DNA from: Desulfocucumis sp964643075
Lineage (GTDB): Bacteria; Bacillota; Desulfotomaculia; Desulfotomaculales; Desulfocucumaceae
Assembly (NCBI GenBank): GCA_964643075.1
Contig: CAZXQO010000011.1
Location: forward strand, 1-64,000
DNA: 64,000 nucleotides
Reading direction: 5' to 3'
Part shown: in pieces, positions 1 to 9,000 of the stretch
Layout: each line of letters begins with the position of its first letter
How positions within the stretch are numbered: position 1 is the stretch's first letter
Translations under genes and position numbers: made by a program
Notes under the pieces: model-generated
Seen by the model: the letters and a program-made list of their open reading frames with translations, nothing else
What the model was told of the DNA's origin: nothing
Database searches by the model: none

Positions 1-97
1 TTGGGGCTGGCGTAGAGTGGATTATTCACACACTCTGCCGTCCCCTGACTCATTTATTTAGAGAAAAATTATCTATTTTTCAGCGGGGTATATTGCC

Positions 98-499
98 ATG
101 ATGGAACTAAAACTTGTAATCCAGGGTTTAACAAGTATTTTTTTCGTTGGCATAGGAATATACTTATTTATTTCCAAACGATTAAAATCCAAATCCACAA
201 ATTCTTTCGAAGACAGAATTAGAAAAGTGACTTGCGGCTTTTCAATAGCCCTGGGAATATCCATGGCTCTATTGATTGTGTTACTACAGCAGCCAGGGGC
301 CTGGCAGGTTGGGAGTACCCTGTTGTACGCCGCGGCAGCCATTAGTTGTCTTTTCTCCGGGATTTACAATTTGTGCTATAGAAAGAGGAAAAACGCGGAG
401 CATGATGATGCCAAAGTCGCCGGAATAATAGGTTGGTTGCTAATCATATCAGGAGCATGGGAAGCGATACTATTTGTTTTATCTTTGACTCATTATTAA
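98..499 (+). CDS. small four-helix membrane protein, function unknown
   Basis: A 133-residue protein with four hydrophobic segments, at about residues 7-25, 45-65, 74-92 and 108-130, separated by short basic loops. The topology suggests an integral membrane protein with no sizeable soluble domain. A GGGGTA Shine-Dalgarno lies just upstream of the ATG pair at 98. I recognise no family motif and assign no function. It stands alone: the next gene is on the other strand. It is probably real because of the consistent hydrophobicity pattern and the ribosome site. Confidence 0.6.
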   Translation: MMELKLVIQGLTSIFFVGIGIYLFISKRLKSKSTNSFEDRIRKVTCGFSIALGISMALLIVLLQQPGAWQVGSTLLYAAAAISCLFSGIYNLCYRKRKNAEHDDAKVAGIIGWLLIISGAWEAILFVLSLTHY

Positions 500-592
500 T
501 ATTGTATGATTGTGAATGTGTTGACAAAGTAAGTTCCGTAGGATATAGAGCCGTATAATTAGTTGCGATTCAATAAGTTATGTGCCTGACCC

Positions 593-859
593 TTAAGCTT
601 TGTTAAAAGGCGGTCCGGCTAATCCGAGTGGAAAACCTACGGCAATAGCTGTTCCGATACCAGTATGAGAAATATTTATCGTTTGAACTAATAAGTCAAT
701 CCCCAACGATATCGTTAGTATAGTAAAAACTACGACAAATCCCACAGTGAACCTTTTTTTCTTGGGAACGAATTGTCTCAACTTATATCCGATAAAAAAC
801 GCTACGGGAACAAATATCACAATATCAACAAAGAGAAGGAAAAATTGTAAGCAATTCAA
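593..859 (-). CDS. small membrane protein, function unknown
   Basis: An 88-residue protein with three hydrophobic stretches, at about residues 5-25, 36-58 and 62-82. A basic KKKR patch after the first helix suggests a cytoplasmic loop. The start is a TTG at 859 placed five bases after a GGGGGTT ribosome site. The C-terminal helix is rich in glycine and proline. It lies just downstream of the glycerate kinase gene and could be cotranscribed with it, although a hairpin-forming inverted repeat (ATGAGTCAG ... CTGACTCAT, 875-913) spans the kinase stop codon. No family was recognised. Confidence 0.5.
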   Translation of the reverse strand: MNCLQFFLLFVDIVIFVPVAFFIGYKLRQFVPKKKRFTVGFVVVFTILTISLGIDLLVQTINISHTGIGTAIAVGFPLGLAGPPFNKA

Positions 860-880
860 AGAATAACCCCCTTAAATGAG

Positions 881-2059
881 TCAGTTAGTCAGAGAACCGT
901 CACCTGACTCATTGACCCCCATGCTTTGTCCAATCCTAATAACCCGCATCGCCCTTTCCGCCGCTTTTTCGATTAACGTCTCCGCTCCCGACATAGATGC
1001 CTGGAAGGAGATGGGACCGGGCACAATGCTCAGCATAGCGTCAATCCCGCAACCGGCTGTTTTCCCGGCGACGGCGCCTATATTCCCCGCCAAGGCCAGC
1101 ACCGGAAGGCCAAATTTCTTGGCCCGGCGGGCCACCCCTACGGGTACCTTGCCATAGACCGATTGCCCGTCAATCTGCCCTTCACCGGTAATCACCAGGT
1201 CTGCACCACGGAGTTGGTTATCAAAGTTCATCGCATCAAGCACCGTATCTATCCCCGGCTTCAGCTTGGCCCGGCAAAAAACCATGAGGCCCGCCCCGAG
1301 GCCGCCGGCCGCGCCGGCGCCGGGCAGGTCCGCTATCTCCACGTCCAGCTGCCGGCTGATCAAAGCGGCATAATGGCTCAGGTTCCGGTCCAATTCCTTG
1401 AGCATTTCGGGGGTACCCCCCTTCTGCGGCCCATAAACAAAAGACGCTCCCTCCGGGCCGCACAGAGGATTGGCGACATCACAGGCCACGATTATTTCTG
1501 CTTCCTTGAGCCGGGGATCAAGTCCCCGGATGTCAATGTCGTGAAGCCTGCCCAGGTCCCCGCCCCCGAAACCAAGCTCATTTCCATATTGATCCTTAAA
1601 CGATGAGCCCAGTGCTCTGGCCATCCCCGCCCCGCCGTCATTGGTGGCGCTCCCCCCGATACCAATTACGATGCTCCTGAATCCCTGGTCCAGGGCCGCC
1701 CTGATCAGCTCACCTGTACCATAGGTGGTAGTGAGCCAGGGGTTCCGCCTCTCCAGCGGCAAAAGAGGCAATCCGGATGCAGCTGCCGCCTCAATAACTG
1801 CGGTTCCGCCCCGCAAAATTCCGTACTTTGCCACAATCTTACCGCTCAACGGCCCGGTTACCTCCAGTTCCCGGTACTCGCCACCGACGGCAAGCACCAG
1901 GGTATCAACGGTGCCTTCTCCCCCGTCGGCAACGGGCAATTTGACAACCTCCGCTTCAGGACAGGCTTTTTTAACCCCTCTTTCGATGGCGGAAGCCGCG
2001 GCAATAGCTGTACAGCTTCCCTTAAACGAATCCGGCGCAACAATGATTTTCATTGCCAA
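881..2059 (-). CDS. glxK: glycerate 2-kinase
   Basis: This is a GlxK/GarK-type glycerate kinase (glycerate kinase type 1 family, about 380 residues; here 392). It phosphorylates glycerate to 2-phosphoglycerate with ATP in the cytoplasm and feeds glycolysis. The N-terminus begins with the family signature IIVAPDSFKGS. Other conserved blocks are PVADGGEGT near residue 43, the glycine-rich IGGSATNDGG near 134 and TGEGQIDGQS near 292. The start is a TTG seven bases after a GGGG ribosome site; an ATG two codons later is the alternative. An inverted repeat (875-913) overlaps the stop codon and may act in termination. The substrate is assigned from the family alone. Confidence 0.9.
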   Translation of the reverse strand: MAMKIIVAPDSFKGSCTAIAAASAIERGVKKACPEAEVVKLPVADGGEGTVDTLVLAVGGEYRELEVTGPLSGKIVAKYGILRGGTAVIEAAAASGLPLLPLERRNPWLTTTYGTGELIRAALDQGFRSIVIGIGGSATNDGGAGMARALGSSFKDQYGNELGFGGGDLGRLHDIDIRGLDPRLKEAEIIVACDVANPLCGPEGASFVYGPQKGGTPEMLKELDRNLSHYAALISRQLDVEIADLPGAGAAGGLGAGLMVFCRAKLKPGIDTVLDAMNFDNQLRGADLVITGEGQIDGQSVYGKVPVGVARRAKKFGLPVLALAGNIGAVAGKTAGCGIDAMLSIVPGPISFQASMSGAETLIEKAAERAMRVIRIGQSMGVNESGDGSLTN

Positions 2060-2139
2060 CCAAATACCCCTTTTATAACCTTTAAGTCCGTAAAGCCTCC
2101 GGCTTTAGCCATGGTGAGAAAGTCAGCAAGGCAGCAACC

Positions 2140-3003
2140 CTATCTTGTAAAAAATACAAGGTCTCCGAATTTTGCCCCTGCTACTTTCCCTACGGACTCG
2201 CATTTAATTTTTAACAGGAAGAATACCCTGTCCCTGGCCAGTTCTTCATGCTCCAGGGATTCGAAATTGGCCTGGCCTTTGGATATGACCAGTTCTGATT
2301 CGTTCAACAGCTTTTTTACTTCTTCGGACAACTTTTGCAGCGGCACCCCGAGATAGTTTGACCCTGTGGTAATAACCCTGGCTGTTTTATGCATTCCCGC
2401 CTGTTTGGCGTCTTCCATGGTGGCGTCGTTTAAAACAGGTCCGCCCTTAACAATGTAGGTCACCTTTTTCCCCATTGATATGAGTTCTTCCGCCAAAAGT
2501 CTATCAAACACTATCTCCCCGGCATTGTCTCCCACTATAACTACATTGTCCACATGGTCCAGTTTGGCGGCGAATCTGTGGTAATCATCCAGGGAAAATC
2601 CAACGTCAATGCTTTGTTTTAAGCTGGCGTTTATATCAAAGCTTTTATTAATTCCAAGGTCTATAACATTGCCGGAAACGGATATTTTAAGGGCATTGTA
2701 AAGCCTGTCCACAGGGCCGTTAAGGTATTCCTTTAATTTTGGGTACAGTTCCAGGGCCAGGATATTGGATTTATATTTAGCTTCTTTATAGGGGTCGTCG
2801 CTGTTTATCAGTTTATACAATTTAAACAGCATCTCCGTTGAATTTTCGGCCGGTGTTCTGTGGTGGTCCATTTTTTTTATGTCATCCATTAGTTCAAAGA
2901 GAATTTGACGCTGCCTTTCCTCGTCGATGCCGGCAATACTCATACAGTTGGCGGCTTGCTTCAGGTAACAGTGAACGCAGTCTACAAAACACTTCATTTT
3001 CAT
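2140..3003 (-). CDS. DUF89 family protein (ARMT1-like metal-dependent phosphatase)
   Basis: A 287-residue member of the DUF89 family, described as metal-dependent phosphatases that act in metabolite damage control. The N-terminus carries a cysteine cluster (CFVDCVHC) that marks the short prokaryotic subgroup. The family's active-site blocks follow: GDNAGEIVFD near residue 158, which supplies the metal-binding aspartate, and KGGPVLNDAT near 186. The start ATG at 3003 is followed closely by a second methionine codon, and TCCGGAGGAAAT-type Shine-Dalgarno sequence precedes it. The physiological substrate is unknown. It lies alone between the kinase gene and the chemoreceptor leader. Confidence 0.8.
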   Translation of the reverse strand: MKMKCFVDCVHCYLKQAANCMSIAGIDEERQRQILFELMDDIKKMDHHRTPAENSTEMLFKLYKLINSDDPYKEAKYKSNILALELYPKLKEYLNGPVDRLYNALKISVSGNVIDLGINKSFDINASLKQSIDVGFSLDDYHRFAAKLDHVDNVVIVGDNAGEIVFDRLLAEELISMGKKVTYIVKGGPVLNDATMEDAKQAGMHKTARVITTGSNYLGVPLQKLSEEVKKLLNESELVISKGQANFESLEHEELARDRVFFLLKIKCESVGKVAGAKFGDLVFFTR

Positions 3004-3532
3004 TTCCTCCGGTTTGCTCTATCCATATCACAGTTTAACACACTTGCTTGTTAATATTACTGAAAGTCTGCCCTCTTAAATGAATCTCTATAAAAAGCTC
3101 TTGAGAATTTACCAAAGTGAAAAATTTTATCGAAATATGTCTAAAATATTCTTGAACTCAAGATTACTTCATGGTAATATTTTCTTGTGGAAGTATTGTT
3201 GCCGTATTCCGTTTTTTGGGCATCAGGAGGCGGCAGAAACCAGTGATGCAACCGGCCACATTTTGGTGTGGTCGGTTTTTCTATTTTTATATAACACATC
3301 TCATATCGAATCGAAAGGTGGTGATTTAAAAAATAGGATTTCCAGCACTTGGTACCTTGTCACAATCACTTCTTTTTCCTTAGCCTTGTTTGGATAAACT
3401 TCTTTACTAAACCCGTCCAAAGAGAGTGATAATTAAGAATTATAAAACTTTTAGCTTTAGCCAACCGTAATATGATGATTATGCACATGATATTCGAAGC
3501 ATTTACTAAAAGCAAATAGTCCATATCTTATT
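3004..3532. other. 530-base gene-free stretch before the chemoreceptor gene
   Basis: No convincing coding sequence is present. It holds an AT-rich segment, a short hairpin formed by GCATCA/TGATGC at about 3220-3249, and directly after it a strong terminator (listed separately). The arrangement looks like the end of a small untranslated transcript or a leader. I compared it by eye with the c-di-GMP riboswitch cores that often precede chemoreceptor genes and found no match. Confidence 0.4.
3250..3290 (+). terminator. intrinsic terminator
   Basis: An 11-pair stem (AACCGGCCACA with TGTGGTCGGTT, one G-T pair) with a six-base loop is followed by a T-rich tract. It points rightward although no gene ends just before it, so it may end a short RNA or a leader transcript. 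Confidence 0.75.
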
Positions 3533-5212
3533 ATGAAAGGGATGATTTTTATTCGTTCAGTTGGAACAAAGATGATAGCATTACTTATAGTAATACTTTT
3601 GCCGTCCTTTTTTGGAGTTACTTTATATATCACAAACAAAGAAACGGATAACATTAAGCAAATGCACCTGGCCAAGGCGAAAATCCTGGCTCAAACCGGC
3701 GCAGCAACAATCGCAAAATTATTGGAAGATGCGATTACAACTAACCAATTAACCTTAGATCAAGTTTTTGATACCAATTACCGCGAAATACCTAACACAA
3801 ACCCCAAGCGATATAAAACAGCGTATGATGATTGGACAGACAAGAATATTCGTAGTGTTACTGAAGAATTTCTTAAAGATCCTACCGTAGTTTTTGCCAT
3901 ACCTGTAGACCGCAATGGTTACCTTCCTACGCACAACTTAAAGTACGTTAAGGGAGATTTAAATAATCCTGCCAACCGTACCAAGCGTATTTTTGATGAT
4001 CAAACAGGGATAACTGCAGCCCACAACACAGATTCTTACATATTACAGGAATATAAGCGAGATACCGGTGAAATTATGTGGGATGTGTCAGCACCGATTT
4101 ATGTTCAAGGCAAACACTGGGGCGCGTTCCGGATAGGTTATTCGATGGATAAAACATATAAGGATATCGCTGCTGCACGCACAAAGACTTTTGTTTGCAG
4201 TCTTCTTTATGCCCTGGTATTAATATTTGTTGCGCTGCTGGCGGCGCGTTTGGTTACCCGGCCATTAAAAAAAGTGGATGCTGCTGTTCAGTTATTAGCC
4301 GAAGGCAATCTGGTTGACGCTATGGTTGAGCACTCCAGCAACGATGAATTTGGACGCATGGTTAATTCGTTTAACGCTATGCGCGAGGCCATACACAAAT
4401 CTGTAAAAAACCTGATTTCAGGCATTATGGACAAAAGTACAGATTTAAACTCGGCGGCACAACAACTCAACGCCAATGCTCAGCAAAATTCGGCGGCATC
4501 CAGTGAAACGGCTACTACTGTATGTGAAATTGCGGCTACAGTTGATCAGTTATCCAACAATACAATGGAAGTACTGACTGAAGCGCAACATGCAAACAAT
4601 AAAGCAAGTGATGGACAAAACATGTTGAACGAAATGAAAACACTTATGAAATCGGTAGACACAATAGTGCAAGAAATTGTAGGTTCTATTAACAATCTGG
4701 CTAATAAGATAAACGGAATTACGCAGATTTCTGAAACGATTACTCAAATAGCGGCTCAGACCAACCTGTTGGCACTAAACGCAGCAATAGAAGCGGCCCG
4801 GGCCGGGGAAGCCGGTCATGGATTTGCTGTAGTGTCGGGCGAAGTACGTAAACTAGCCGGGGAATCGGCTATGGCAGCAAAAGAAATCGTGACATTAATC
4901 AACAGTATCGAGCAGGAAACGGGTGCTTTAGTTCAGTCAGCCCAAAAAGGCGCTTTAGAGATAACGGAAAGTTCCCAGGTAGTTGTTAATACCGATCAGG
5001 TTTTAGAGGAAATAATCAAAATGGTAATGAAATTAAACAGCAGGATTGAAGCTGTCCAGGTAGCCATAGCTCAGGTTAACGATGCTGTACAGAATGTAGC
5101 GGCAACCACCGAAGAACAGAGCGCAACAAACGAAGAAGTTTCAGCATCGGCTGAAACTCTGGGGAAAATGGCTTTTGAATTACAAGAGATGGTGCAGAAA
5201 TTTAAGGTTTGA
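3533..5212 (+). CDS. methyl-accepting chemotaxis protein
   Basis: A 559-residue transmembrane chemoreceptor. A first membrane helix (about residues 10-30) is followed by a periplasmic/extracellular sensor of some 180 residues with PIYVQGKHWGAFRIGY-like sequence typical of Cache-type sensors. A second helix lies near 222-244, then a HAMP linker starting at TRPLKKVDAAV, and a long cytoplasmic coiled coil whose hairpin tip carries the conserved sequence AAQTNLLALNAAIEAARAGE. It should signal to CheA/CheW; a cheW gene lies at 55575-55988. Candidate starts are ATG at 3533 or 3542, and a GAAAGGG sequence sits between them. The ligand cannot be told from the sequence. Confidence 0.92.
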   Translation: MKGMIFIRSVGTKMIALLIVILLPSFFGVTLYITNKETDNIKQMHLAKAKILAQTGAATIAKLLEDAITTNQLTLDQVFDTNYREIPNTNPKRYKTAYDDWTDKNIRSVTEEFLKDPTVVFAIPVDRNGYLPTHNLKYVKGDLNNPANRTKRIFDDQTGITAAHNTDSYILQEYKRDTGEIMWDVSAPIYVQGKHWGAFRIGYSMDKTYKDIAAARTKTFVCSLLYALVLIFVALLAARLVTRPLKKVDAAVQLLAEGNLVDAMVEHSSNDEFGRMVNSFNAMREAIHKSVKNLISGIMDKSTDLNSAAQQLNANAQQNSAASSETATTVCEIAATVDQLSNNTMEVLTEAQHANNKASDGQNMLNEMKTLMKSVDTIVQEIVGSINNLANKINGITQISETITQIAAQTNLLALNAAIEAARAGEAGHGFAVVSGEVRKLAGESAMAAKEIVTLINSIEQETGALVQSAQKGALEITESSQVVVNTDQVLEEIIKMVMKLNSRIEAVQVAIAQVNDAVQNVAATTEEQSATNEEVSASAETLGKMAFELQEMVQKFKV

Positions 5213-5272
5213 CAGAAAAACATAATAATGCGCAAACCATATTAAAGACCGCTGAAATCCGTTTAGTGAACC

Positions 5273-5403
5273 TCCCCCATTCGTTGGGGACATTCCTCTG
5301 ACCCCAAAGTCATTCCAATCGGGGACATTCCTCCGACCCCCAGAGCTAAGCTCTAAAGAGAGGTGTGTCCCCATTCCTTTATTGAGAGGTGTATCCCCTT
5401 TCC
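5273..5403 (-). repeat. family A palindromic repeat, composite copy
   Basis: Read on the minus strand this is a family A element: two GGGGAYACACCTCT heads, then GAGCTTAGCTCTGGGGGTCGG and two AGAGGAATGTCCCC-type tails separated by CGATTGGAATGACTTT. It is almost the same sequence as the copies at 37163, 46917 and 54498. Head and tail are imperfect reverse complements, so each unit can fold. It lies between the chemoreceptor gene and the end of mtaD. Confidence 0.85.
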
Positions 5404-5530
5404 TTTATAGAAGTGGGGGATTCTGCTGTTCATTCCGGCTTCCGCTATGAAACGCTCGGCTACTTGCAGCATCTTCGACAAATCCGTAACCGTTGCTTAG
5501 ATGAGAGAAGAACGTTTTTTTATTTCATCA

Positions 5531-6835
5531 TTATATTAAACTCAGCAACCTGTCAACCCTGTTCTGGACTTCGCTGTATACTTCATCCTCGTCGATGGTC
5601 AGCACTTTCCTTCCCTCCATGACAACCTCGCCGTCGATAATGACGGTGTCTACATCAGCAGACTGGGAGGCATACACCATGTGGGCCATCCAGTCATGCC
5701 TGGGGTAAAAATGCGGACGCCGGGTATCCACCAGTATAATGTCGGCTTTGTAACCCTCTTTGAGCATACCCAGTTCGTCTCCCAGCCCCAGCACCTTCGC
5801 CCCTTTAGCGGTGGCCATGGCCAGGGCCTCGAAAGAAGGCAGAGCCAGCGGGTCCATTGTGGAAACCTTCTGCAGCAGGGCGGCGCTGCGCATTTCCTCC
5901 AGCATATCCAGATTATTGTTGCTGGAGGCGCCGTCTGTACCCAGGCCTACCAAAGCTCCTGCCTTCAGGAGGGAGATTACCGGGGCTACGCCGCTGGCCA
6001 GCTTCATATTACTCTCCGGATTGTGGGCTATGCCAACCTTTTTCTCCGCCAGAATCTGTATATCCCTCTCATCCAGATGTACACAGTGGGCAGCCAGCAC
6101 GGGTATATCAAAAAGGCCAATACTGTCCATCAGCTGGATGGGAGTTGTTCCGTACTTTTCCTTGATTATGTTAATCTCATCCCCTGTTTCGGCCAGGTGG
6201 ATGTGAATACCCACCCCCATTTCCGTGGCCAGTTCAATTACCTTCTTGAGGTAATCCGGGGGACAGGTGTAAGGAGCATGGGGACCAAGGCGCACCGTTA
6301 TCCTGCCGTTAGCCTGACGGTGCCAACTATTAACGAAATCCCTGCTGTAGGCTATGGTTTTTTCGGATTCGGGGGAGGTGCCGATCATCCCCCTGGAAAG
6401 ATCCGCCCTCATGCCGGATTTTTCCACTGCTTTGGCCACTGTATTCATGTGGAAGTACATATCCGCAAAGGTGGTGGTCCCCGAGCGGATCATTTCTAAG
6501 CAGCACAGCATGGTGCCCCAGTATATATCGTCCCTTTCCATTCTAGCCTCAAAGGGCCAAATTTTTTCCTCCAGCCACTGCATCAGGGGCAAGTCGTCAG
6601 CGTAGCTGCGCAGCAGCGTCATGGCCGCATGGGTGTGGCAGTTTACAAAGCCTGGAATGGCCAGCATGCCATCGCCATTGATAACCTTTTCCGGCTTAAA
6701 TCCTCCCGGTGTGGTGCCCCGGCCCCCCACATGTACTATCCTCTGCCCGTCAACGGCAATCTCTCCGACGGGAATGACGCTATCATAGGATTCCATGGTG
6801 ATTACTGTAGCTCCCGAGATAAGTATTTTACTCAT
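5531..6835 (-). CDS. mtaD: 5-methylthioadenosine/S-adenosylhomocysteine deaminase
   Basis: A 434-residue amidohydrolase of the MtaD/DadD family, which hydrolytically deaminates the adenine of methylthioadenosine or S-adenosylhomocysteine to the inosine form. Family features seen are the metal site HTHAAMT (about residue 65), the HIHLAETGDE block, HCVHLDERDI with metal-binding His, and the GTDGASSNNNLDM signature near residue 300. The start is ATG 6835 with an AGGGGGG ribosome site, not the longer open frame. It is the last gene of a five-gene operon whose other members act on the same substrates. Deaminase rather than chlorohydrolase activity is inferred from this context. Confidence 0.88.
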   Translation of the reverse strand: MSKILISGATVITMESYDSVIPVGEIAVDGQRIVHVGGRGTTPGGFKPEKVINGDGMLAIPGFVNCHTHAAMTLLRSYADDLPLMQWLEEKIWPFEARMERDDIYWGTMLCCLEMIRSGTTTFADMYFHMNTVAKAVEKSGMRADLSRGMIGTSPESEKTIAYSRDFVNSWHRQANGRITVRLGPHAPYTCPPDYLKKVIELATEMGVGIHIHLAETGDEINIIKEKYGTTPIQLMDSIGLFDIPVLAAHCVHLDERDIQILAEKKVGIAHNPESNMKLASGVAPVISLLKAGALVGLGTDGASSNNNLDMLEEMRSAALLQKVSTMDPLALPSFEALAMATAKGAKVLGLGDELGMLKEGYKADIILVDTRRPHFYPRHDWMAHMVYASQSADVDTVIIDGEVVMEGRKVLTIDEDEVYSEVQNRVDRLLSLI

Positions 6836-6870
6836 GAATACCCCCCTGACCTGTAAATTTCCCTCATAAT

Positions 6871-7557
6871 CTATCTCCCGTTTTTGGGCGGAGCGGAACA
6901 ACCTTTCTGCCCGTAATCCTCCAGAAAACTTCTTCTGATTTCCTTTACTTCGGGTTCAGGCAAAACATGCGGGGTACCTGCCAGTTTAGAAAATATATAT
7001 ATCTGTGCGGCCTTCTCCACGATCTGACACACCATCAGTGCTTCATCCAGGCTCTTGCCCACTCCCACTACACCGTGATTGGCCAGTAAAACCGCATTTG
7101 ACTGGCCAATTCCCTCCACTGCCTTCAAGGCCATATCCCTGGTTCCCGTACGGGCATAACCGGCCACCGGAACTCCGCCGCCCACCAGTTGCGCCATGTC
7201 TTCCATGATCGGGGGGATCGGCTCCCTGGCCACCGCCAGGGCACTGGCATATACGCTGTGTGTATGCACTATAGCTTCTATATCCGGTCTTTTTTTATAT
7301 ATCTCAAGATGTAAAATATATTCAGATGAAGGATGCCGTTCCCCCTCCAGTACCTGTCCCTCCATGTCTATCAATACAATATCGGCAATCCGAAGACAGG
7401 CGTAGGGCATGCCGCTGGGAGTGATGGCCACCAGATTTTCTTTGCGCACACGCTGGGATATATTCCCCCAGGTACCTATTACCAGTCCTGCGCCGGACAT
7501 TCTGGTCCCTGTTTTCAGCACGTAATCCTTGGCTTTTTCAGCAGCAACGGTAATCAT
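6871..7557 (-). CDS. class II aldolase, probably 5-methylthioribulose-1-phosphate aldolase
   Basis: A 228-residue class II (zinc-dependent) aldolase/adducin-family protein. The zinc ligands HTHS (about residue 95) and NHGV (about 157) are visible, as is the glutamate in HPSSEY, which matches the catalytic region of fuculose-phosphate aldolases; MtnB dehydratases usually show a different PSAE-type sequence here. The start ATG 7557 is preceded by GGGGGATTA. Its place between ahcY and mtaD, downstream of mtnP and mtnA, makes 5-methylthioribulose-1-phosphate the likely substrate, cleaved to dihydroxyacetone phosphate and methylthioacetaldehyde as in the known MTA-DHAP shunt. MtnB-type dehydratase or a generic sugar-phosphate aldolase are alternatives. 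Confidence 0.75.
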   Translation of the reverse strand: MITVAAEKAKDYVLKTGTRMSGAGLVIGTWGNISQRVRKENLVAITPSGMPYACLRIADIVLIDMEGQVLEGERHPSSEYILHLEIYKKRPDIEAIVHTHSVYASALAVAREPIPPIMEDMAQLVGGGVPVAGYARTGTRDMALKAVEGIGQSNAVLLANHGVVGVGKSLDEALMVCQIVEKAAQIYIFSKLAGTPHVLPEPEVKEIRRSFLEDYGQKGCSAPPKNGR

Positions 7558-7616
7558 ATTAATCCCCCGGAAAATTTTTACGTTTTTTTTAAAAAACATG
7601 TTCAAAAGCAGGAAAA

Positions 7617-7680
7617 CATGGGGACGGTTCTAATGTTTGACTGAAATTGTGCCCTGTAGGGACATTAGGGACATAGGGTA
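7617..7680. repeat. possible divergent GGGGACGGTTCT-type repeat
   Basis: The spacer between ahcY and the aldolase gene holds GGGGACGGTTCTAATG and, 30 bases on, GGGACATTAGGGACATA. The GGGGAC core and intergenic position resemble the family A heads, but the rest differs. Membership is uncertain. Confidence 0.3.
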
Positions 7681-7702
7681 GAACTATTTTGACAAATACA
7701 CT

Positions 7703-8956
7703 TTATTCATGCTGCCAGGCGTTAATATAGCCATACTGTTCCTCACTAAGGGAGTCTATGGCTATACCCAGGGATGTAAGTTTCAGTTCCGCCACCCGGC
7801 GGTCTATATCCCCGGGAACGTCGTAAACATGGCGCTCCATCTTCCCGGCGTTCTCCAGAATATAACGGGCCGACAGTGCCTGCAGAGCAAAGGACATATC
7901 CATTATTTCCGCCGGGTGGCCGTCACCGGCAGCCAGGTTGACCAGCCTACCCTCACCCAGCAGGTACAGCTTCCGGCCGTCGGGTAGAACAAACTCTTCG
8001 ATATCCTTTCGTACCACCCGTTTGCTCACCGACGCTGCTTGAAGCTCCGGCTTGTTTATTTCCACGTCAAAATGTCCGGCGTTGGCCAGGATAGCCCCGT
8101 TTTTCATGCGGCGGAAATGGTTCATGCGCAGAATATCCCTACAGCCGGTCACTGTAACGAATACATCCCCCACATAAGCCGCCTCGTTGCTGCTCATGAC
8201 CTGGTAGCCGTCCATGTAGGCCTCAATGGCCCTAACCGGGTCCACCTCACAGATAATAACCCTGGCGCCCAGCCCCTTGGCCTTCATGGCCACACCCCGG
8301 CCGCACCAGCCGTAGCCCATCACCACCACATTCTTACCCGACACGATCAGGTTGGTGGTACGCATTATGCCGGACCAGACGGATTCACCTGTACCGTAGC
8401 GGTTGTCAAAAAGATATTTGCACAGGGCATCGTTAACCGCCAGCATGGGGAACAACAGTTTACCGGCTTTGTCCAGGGAGCGCAGGCGCATAACCCCGGT
8501 GGTGGTTTCCTCGCAGCCCCCCATAACCTCCTGGGCCTGCTCCTTCAATTCGGTGTGCAGCAGGTGCACCAGATCGCCACCGTCGTCAATCACGATACGG
8601 GGGTGGGTTTTCAGGGTATGGATTAAATGATCCTTGTATTCTTCATCATTGGCGTTGTACCAGGCATATACGTTGATGCCCGTCGCGGCCAGGGCTGCGG
8701 CCACGTCATCCTGGGTGGAAAGCGGATTGGAGCCGGTGATGGCCACCTCTGCGCCACCCGCCCGCATTACTTCCGCCAGGTAGGCTGTTTTGGCCTCCAG
8801 GTGAATGCTCATAGCCACCCGCAGGCCGGCGAAAGGCTTATGTTTTTCAAACTCGCTCCTGATAACATTAAGTACCGGCATATGCTCCCTTACCCAGTCT
8901 ATTTTAAGGCGGCCAGAAGGAGCCAGATTAATGTCCCTGACAATGTATTGTTCCAT
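7703..8956 (-). CDS. ahcY: adenosylhomocysteinase family hydrolase (SAH or S-inosylhomocysteine hydrolase)
   Basis: A 417-residue NAD-dependent hydrolase that splits S-adenosylhomocysteine, or its deaminated form, to homocysteine and a nucleoside. The Rossmann motif GYGWCGRGVAMKAKGLGA lies near residue 215. Substrate-site sequences include HLEAKTAYL near 53, the NDALCKYLFDNRYGTGES block near 175 and NAGHFDVEI near 290. The length is that of the short archaeal/Thermotoga type, and the usual C-terminal Lys...Tyr tail of the larger bacterial and eukaryal enzymes is absent. Standing in one operon with a SAH/MTA deaminase, it may prefer S-inosylhomocysteine, as reported for the Methanocaldococcus enzyme; this preference is inference. 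Confidence 0.9.
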   Translation of the reverse strand: MEQYIVRDINLAPSGRLKIDWVREHMPVLNVIRSEFEKHKPFAGLRVAMSIHLEAKTAYLAEVMRAGGAEVAITGSNPLSTQDDVAAALAATGINVYAWYNANDEEYKDHLIHTLKTHPRIVIDDGGDLVHLLHTELKEQAQEVMGGCEETTTGVMRLRSLDKAGKLLFPMLAVNDALCKYLFDNRYGTGESVWSGIMRTTNLIVSGKNVVVMGYGWCGRGVAMKAKGLGARVIICEVDPVRAIEAYMDGYQVMSSNEAAYVGDVFVTVTGCRDILRMNHFRRMKNGAILANAGHFDVEINKPELQAASVSKRVVRKDIEEFVLPDGRKLYLLGEGRLVNLAAGDGHPAEIMDMSFALQALSARYILENAGKMERHVYDVPGDIDRRVAELKLTSLGIAIDSLSEEQYGYINAWQHE

Positions 8957-8979
8957 TTAAAAGTCTCCCTTCTACTTCT

Positions 8980-8994
8980 AGGTGCCAGGCACCT
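8980..8994. repeat. perfect 15-base palindrome AGGTGCCAGGCACCT
   Basis: Two 7-base arms around one A, in the short gap between mtnA and ahcY. It lacks a T tract, so it is not a terminator. GGTGCC-type palindromes are often dispersed repeats; only this copy was noticed here. Confidence 0.5.
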
Positions 8995-9000
8995 AACTTA

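Noticed and set aside
3190..3290. c-di-GMP riboswitch before the chemoreceptor
   Set aside because: The conserved GEMM core sequences are not found; only a hairpin and a terminator are visible.
3080..3397. 105-residue plus-strand frame
   Set aside because: It crosses a strong terminator hairpin, lacks a ribosome site and has no coherent protein features.
5180..5374. 64-residue minus-strand frame with RRNVPDWN sequence
   Set aside because: It is the translation of a family A repeat; similar frames at 37111-37458, 37156-37359 and 46859-47041 have the same origin.
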